7,680 bases of DNA from Pseudonocardiaceae bacterium (lineage in GTDB: Bacteria > Actinomycetota > Actinomycetes > Mycobacteriales > Pseudonocardiaceae), in contig JAICSB010000143.1 in assembly GCA_025937115.1 (NCBI GenBank), positions 1-7,680 on the forward strand. Reading direction: 5' to 3'. The translations under genes and the position numbers were made by a program. The notes beneath the pieces were generated by a model. The model had not been told where the DNA came from. It did not search any database and worked only from the letters and a program-made list of their open reading frames with translations. Positions 5,308 through 7,680 of this stretch are shown piece after piece (positions within the stretch are counted from its first letter, which is position 1; each line of letters starts with the position of its first letter).

Positions 5308-6896
5308 CAGGCAGCCCCTCCGCGAGTTGACCCGCTGGGGTCGGTGGGCTTGGTCGGGAAGGGCAGCACCGCGGTGTCCTGGGTGATCGGGCCGGTGACG
5401 AACGTTTCGAGTCGCTTGATTGCCTCGTCGGACACCCACCCGGCGCGGACACGGAGGGGTTCGCGGATACCTTCGCCGAAGACGTACCCGACGCCGGCCT
5501 CGGCTTCAGCGATTCGGTTAGCCCAGGCGCCGCGTTCGTAGGCCTGATCCCCCAACACCATGCCCACATGGGACTTCGCCGAGACCCGTAGGCAGATCCG
5601 CCGGGGGAACAGCTCTCGGACCGGCACGGTGTCTTTAGTGGGTTCCTGCACGTAGCCGCGCACCGTGAACCCCAACGCTCGACCCTGGGTGGTCAACAGC
5701 GCCACCCGTTCGGTGATCGCTTCGCGCGTCTTGCGGTCGATGTATTTCGTCAGCGCCCCAATCTCATCGAACTCCAGCAGCTCCAGGGGGTACTGGGGGC
5801 TGATCGGCACCGAGCGCACTTGGCCAGCGAATTCGGATTTGCGGGCGTGCATGCCCGCGACGAGGTCATCGAGCACCGCCAGGGCGTCGGTGCCGGTGAC
5901 GGCGTAGCGGTGAAAGATCCGCCGTCCGTAGGCCAGTTCCATGCCCTTGGGGTCGATCCCTGAGACGCGGACGAGGCCGTCGCGGATGGCGGGGGCGATG
6001 GACACCAGCGGGCACCACATCGCCGAGTTCTTCCCCGCCCCAGTCGACCCGGCCACCAAGGTGTGACCCTCAGCCAGCGGGACGAGCCAGTCCTGCCCGT
6101 ACTCAGTGCGCCCGGAAAACACCCGCCGCAAATCCACCGACATACCCTCAACCTCGACCAGCGTGGCAAGGTCCCTGCAGGCGACGGGATCGGAGAGCAG
6201 GTTGCGGCGCTGAAAATCGATCGAAACCACATTCGGGCTCAGTTCGCGGACCTGGCAACGGGTCACACCCCGGGCCGAGGCCAGCGCCCGGGCGGCCTCG
6301 TCGAAGTCTTCGGGTTTCTGGCCAGGTACCAGCCGGATGCGGACCTCGTCCCACGATGCGCCGGAGCGCACCCCCAGCACCTGGGGCAGCTGCACCTGCG
6401 CCTGGCTTCGGGTGCGACGGATGCTGCGACCGAGGGGACTCACCGTCACGACCATCGGCATGGCGTCGGGTTTGATGCTCAGGCCGCAGGCGTGCAGCCA
6501 CTGGGGCAGCTTCGGGGAGTACAGCGTCCAACGCATCCACCATGCCCGCAGATGCCGACCCGCCCACGCGTCGAAGGACGCGAGGTCGACCAGTCGCCAT
6601 CCCGTGAGCACCCCGGCGACCACCCCAACGGTTAAGGCCAGCGAAGCCCCACCCCACCACTGCCGCCACGCCAAGATGGCGAGCACGGTCAGGCTCGTCC
6701 GCCAGTGGGTGAGCACCTGACGCAGCGCCCACCCCACGGCCTTGATCACCAACCATACGGCGAAGATCACCACCGCTGCTGCGGCCAGCGCTTCAGCGAT
6801 CTTGATCAGTGCCTTACCCAGTTTGGCTAGCACCCGCACCACCACGCCCAGCGCGGCACCACCGCCAAGCAACAGGGCGAACAGGTATGCGTCCAT
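5307..6896 (-). CDS. traSA: FtsK/SpoIIIE-type DNA translocase, conjugative transfer protein (TraSA-like)
   Basis: A 529-residue protein from ATG 6896. The preceding codon, GTG 6899, is an equally possible start with 6-nt spacing to GGAGG. Two or three hydrophobic segments (about residues 4-24, 38-59 and 84-100) anchor it in the membrane. A motor domain follows: Walker A GSTGAGKN (283-290), then GIDPKGMELAYG (313-324), Walker B LLEFDEIGAL (373-382), and a FtsK-like end with RRICLRV and HVGMVLGD. There is no C-terminal gamma-like domain that I can recognise. In pSAM2 and related elements, one such hexameric pump moves double-stranded DNA between mycelial cells. The residue after the Walker A Lys is Asn instead of the usual Gly/Ser/Thr. 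It leads the tra-rep-xis-int unit, and its ribosome site lies in a hairpin. Confidence 0.87.
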   Translation of the reverse strand: MDAYLFALLLGGGAALGVVVRVLAKLGKALIKIAEALAAAAVVIFAVWLVIKAVGWALRQVLTHWRTSLTVLAILAWRQWWGGASLALTVGVVAGVLTGWRLVDLASFDAWAGRHLRAWWMRWTLYSPKLPQWLHACGLSIKPDAMPMVVTVSPLGRSIRRTRSQAQVQLPQVLGVRSGASWDEVRIRLVPGQKPEDFDEAARALASARGVTRCQVRELSPNVVSIDFQRRNLLSDPVACRDLATLVEVEGMSVDLRRVFSGRTEYGQDWLVPLAEGHTLVAGSTGAGKNSAMWCPLVSIAPAIRDGLVRVSGIDPKGMELAYGRRIFHRYAVTGTDALAVLDDLVAGMHARKSEFAGQVRSVPISPQYPLELLEFDEIGALTKYIDRKTREAITERVALLTTQGRALGFTVRGYVQEPTKDTVPVRELFPRRICLRVSAKSHVGMVLGDQAYERGAWANRIAEAEAGVGYVFGEGIREPLRVRAGWVSDEAIKRLETFVTGPITQDTAVLPFPTKPTDPSGSTRGGAA

Positions 6897-6899
6897 CAC

Positions 6900-6930
6900 C
6901 GATCACCTCCGACTCTCAGCCAGGTGATCG
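6900..6930 (-). promoter_or_regulatory. Leader hairpin that buries the tra ribosome binding site
   Basis: On the minus strand CGATCACCT (6930-6922) pairs perfectly over 9 bp with AGGTGATCG (6908-6900), with a 13-nt loop. The second arm belongs to the tra Shine-Dalgarno GGAGGTGATC (6910-6901), a 10-base complement of the usual 16S rRNA tail, and the GTG/ATG starts follow at once. The first arm copies the anti-Shine-Dalgarno. Folded, the mRNA would hide much of the ribosome site. As DNA it is also a dyad and could be an operator. The pairing is directly visible; control of transfer is inferred. Confidence 0.6.
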
Positions 6931-7011
6931 CGATTCTTTTTTGGTTGGTGCTGTTTTCATTTAGACCGGGGAGGGGGGTTGCGCCTGGCCCGGTGGGTCT
7001 GGGTATCCTCA

Positions 7012-7218
7012 CTACTGTTCACTCCTGACTCGGGTGGACAGCGCAGAAGCGGATAGGTTGGTAGCCAGAGATTCCGCTTCTGCGCCTACGTCGGTCATGC
7101 GATTCATGAGGGCGTGCGGCATTACCGCACCACCCCGGCGCGTTTTTTCTTCTGCTTTTACTCGTCGTGTGTGGTGTTTATTGCAGGTTGCGGCAGCCAC
7201 TACATAGCTGAGCACCAC
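7012..7218 (-). CDS. Possible small protein of unknown function upstream of tra
   Basis: A 68-codon frame from GTG 7218, with later ATG starts at 7122, 7104 and 7095. I do not recognise the product: a basic middle (HHTRRVKAEEKTRR) and a Ser/Ala-rich end (LSASALSTRV), with no membrane segment or clear domain. There is no good ribosome site at any start, and the 13-bp inverted repeat lies within it, which suggests regulatory DNA rather than code. Its place, in line with the tra operon and about 110 bp upstream, is the only support. It may well be non-coding. Confidence 0.2.
   Translation of the reverse strand: MVLSYVVAAATCNKHHTRRVKAEEKTRRGGAVMPHALMNRMTDVGAEAESLATNLSASALSTRVRSEQ
7041..7085. repeat. 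Perfect 13-bp inverted repeat, 19-bp spacer
   Basis: GCGCAGAAGCGGA (7041-7053) and its exact complement TCCGCTTCTGCGC (7073-7085) flank a 19-bp spacer. No T-run follows on either strand, so it is not a typical terminator. It lies about 140 bp upstream of tra. A binding site for an element-encoded repressor, for example of the KorSA/GntR type known from pSAM2, is a reasonable guess but is not shown. Confidence 0.55.
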
Positions 7219-7419
7219 TTATCCGCAGGTACGACCTACTTCGGCAGCGTCGGCATGTCTGCCACGTCGAGTGACCTCGCTGCGCGCGGCTGAGTCGACG
7301 CGGGCCTGCCTCCGTTTTTCACGGGTTGACGACACGCCGAGCGTGATCTTGGGAAAAGACGGGTCGAGGTGCACCCGACCAGCCAGAATGCGATTTCTCG
7401 AAGATCGTAAACTGGGTAG

Positions 7420-7680
7420 GGCGGGTCATGGGCCGATGGGCTGGAACTCGTCGGCGATGACGATCGCCTGGTCGGGTTCGCCGGGGCGTTGCCGTTGCGG
7501 CTGCTGGCCGAACGGACCGGGCTCCGCGCCGGGCTGTCTCGGGCGATGCGGCGGGCGCAGTTCAGCCCGATGTATGACCGGGGCCAGGTCCTGATCGACC
7601 TGGCCCTGACCCAGATCCTGGGCGGGGAGGCGATCAGCGACTTCCAAGGCCTGCGTCATCTGGCCCCGGTGATCGGGCCG
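7420..7680 (+). CDS. IS1380-like transposase, N-terminal part; no start codon, 3' end outside window
   Basis: The plus frame open from 7420 to the right edge reads ADGLELVGDDDRLVGFAGAL, then LPLRLLAERTGLRAGLSRAM, then YDRGQVLIDLALTQ, LGGEAISDFQGLRHL and APVIGP. This pattern, with a short N-terminal beta region, a helical segment, then GG-x-A-I-S-D and LRHL, is typical of the N-terminus of IS1380-family transposases; the DDE core would follow outside the window. The frame is closed upstream by TAG at 7417-7419, and no ATG or GTG occurs before the conserved part. The gene is therefore truncated or frameshifted at its start, or begins at an unusual codon. The nearest ATG, at 7428, is in another frame. 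Terminal inverted repeats could not be identified. The family call is from motif memory, not a search. Confidence 0.6.

Larger units (their letters stand above)
2149..7419 (-). mobile_element. AICE B (pSAM2-like), left end through transfer gene
   Basis: In its own reading direction the element shows tra (FtsK-like), rep (HUH), xis and int, ending at the 3' end of tRNA-Gly(TCC). This is the module order of pSAM2-type AICEs, and the genes are packed as one unit with two start/stop overlaps and a 15-nt gap. The right boundary is uncertain: no second att copy is seen, and an IS1380-like transposase frame begins near 7420, so the limit given is only the last position before that frame. The IS may sit inside the element. 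Confidence 0.75.
6931..7419. other. Stretch without confident genes upstream of the tra operon
   Basis: About 490 bp with no recognisable gene. It has an AT-rich patch near 6935-6965, a 13-bp inverted repeat at 7041-7085, a short dyad GTGCGG/CCGCAC at 7114-7119 and 7125-7130, and T-rich patches near 7143-7160. On the minus strand a 51-codon frame (GTG 7374 to TAA 7219) abuts another (GTG 7218 to stop 7012), but neither has a Shine-Dalgarno site or a known motif. A stem GGTCG(A)GG/CCCGACC lies near 7362-7380. The tra promoter should be here. In pSAM2-like elements this position often holds small spd or regulatory genes, but none is identifiable. Confidence 0.5.

Noticed and set aside
6900..6942. 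Hairpin plus T-run on the plus strand as a rho-independent terminator
   Set aside because: The T-run starts 7 nt after the stem and no plus-strand gene leads into it; the pairing fits the minus-strand tra leader better.
7271..7594. 107-codon plus-strand frame overlapping the transposase region
   Set aside because: The IS1380-like conserved sequence is in another frame; this one is Cys/Arg/Gly-rich without motifs. The minus frame 7426-7659 is rejected for the same reason.
1..7680. CRISPR array, toxin-antitoxin or phage-defence system
   Set aside because: No repeat-spacer pattern and no matching gene family was seen; the accessory content is fully accounted for by two AICEs and one IS fragment.

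Overview
The window is high-GC DNA with actinobacterial gene families throughout: RepSA-type replication initiators, a TraSA/FtsK-type conjugation translocase, and small excisionases next to tyrosine integrases. It comes from an actinomycete chromosome, possibly Pseudonocardiales or a relative, but the sequence does not fix the genus. It holds the inner ends of two actinomycete integrative and conjugative elements (AICEs, pSAM2-like) that converge on a short piece of host DNA carrying two divergent tRNA genes.

Left element (1 to about 1925, plus strand): the C-terminus of a RepSA-type initiator, then a small excisionase, then a tyrosine integrase broken by one extra base in a C-run. A short gap with a 10-bp tandem repeat leads to the 3' end of tRNA-Pro(TGG) on the minus strand. 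Host core (about 1926-2187): tRNA-Pro(TGG), a 114-bp spacer, and tRNA-Gly(TCC) on the plus strand. Right element (about 2188 to the right, minus strand): read in its own direction, a TraSA/FtsK-type translocase, a HUH-type RepSA initiator, an excisionase and a tyrosine integrase. The integrase is also broken by one extra base in a C/G-run, and its 3' end runs antisense into tRNA-Gly. The four genes are tightly packed (TGATG overlap, 15-nt gap, ATGA overlap) and look like one transcription unit.

From about 6900 to 7419 there is no confident gene. This stretch is the leader of the tra operon. It contains a hairpin that would bury the tra Shine-Dalgarno sequence, a 13-bp perfect inverted repeat and a weak small ORF. 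From about 7420 to the right edge runs the N-terminal part of an IS1380-like transposase without a usable start codon.

How the genes would work together: integrase and excisionase recombine the circular element with the 3' end of the target tRNA. Rep replicates the excised form. The single FtsK-like protein moves double-stranded DNA between mycelial cells. With both integrases frameshifted, both elements would be fixed in place unless the frameshifts are sequencing errors.
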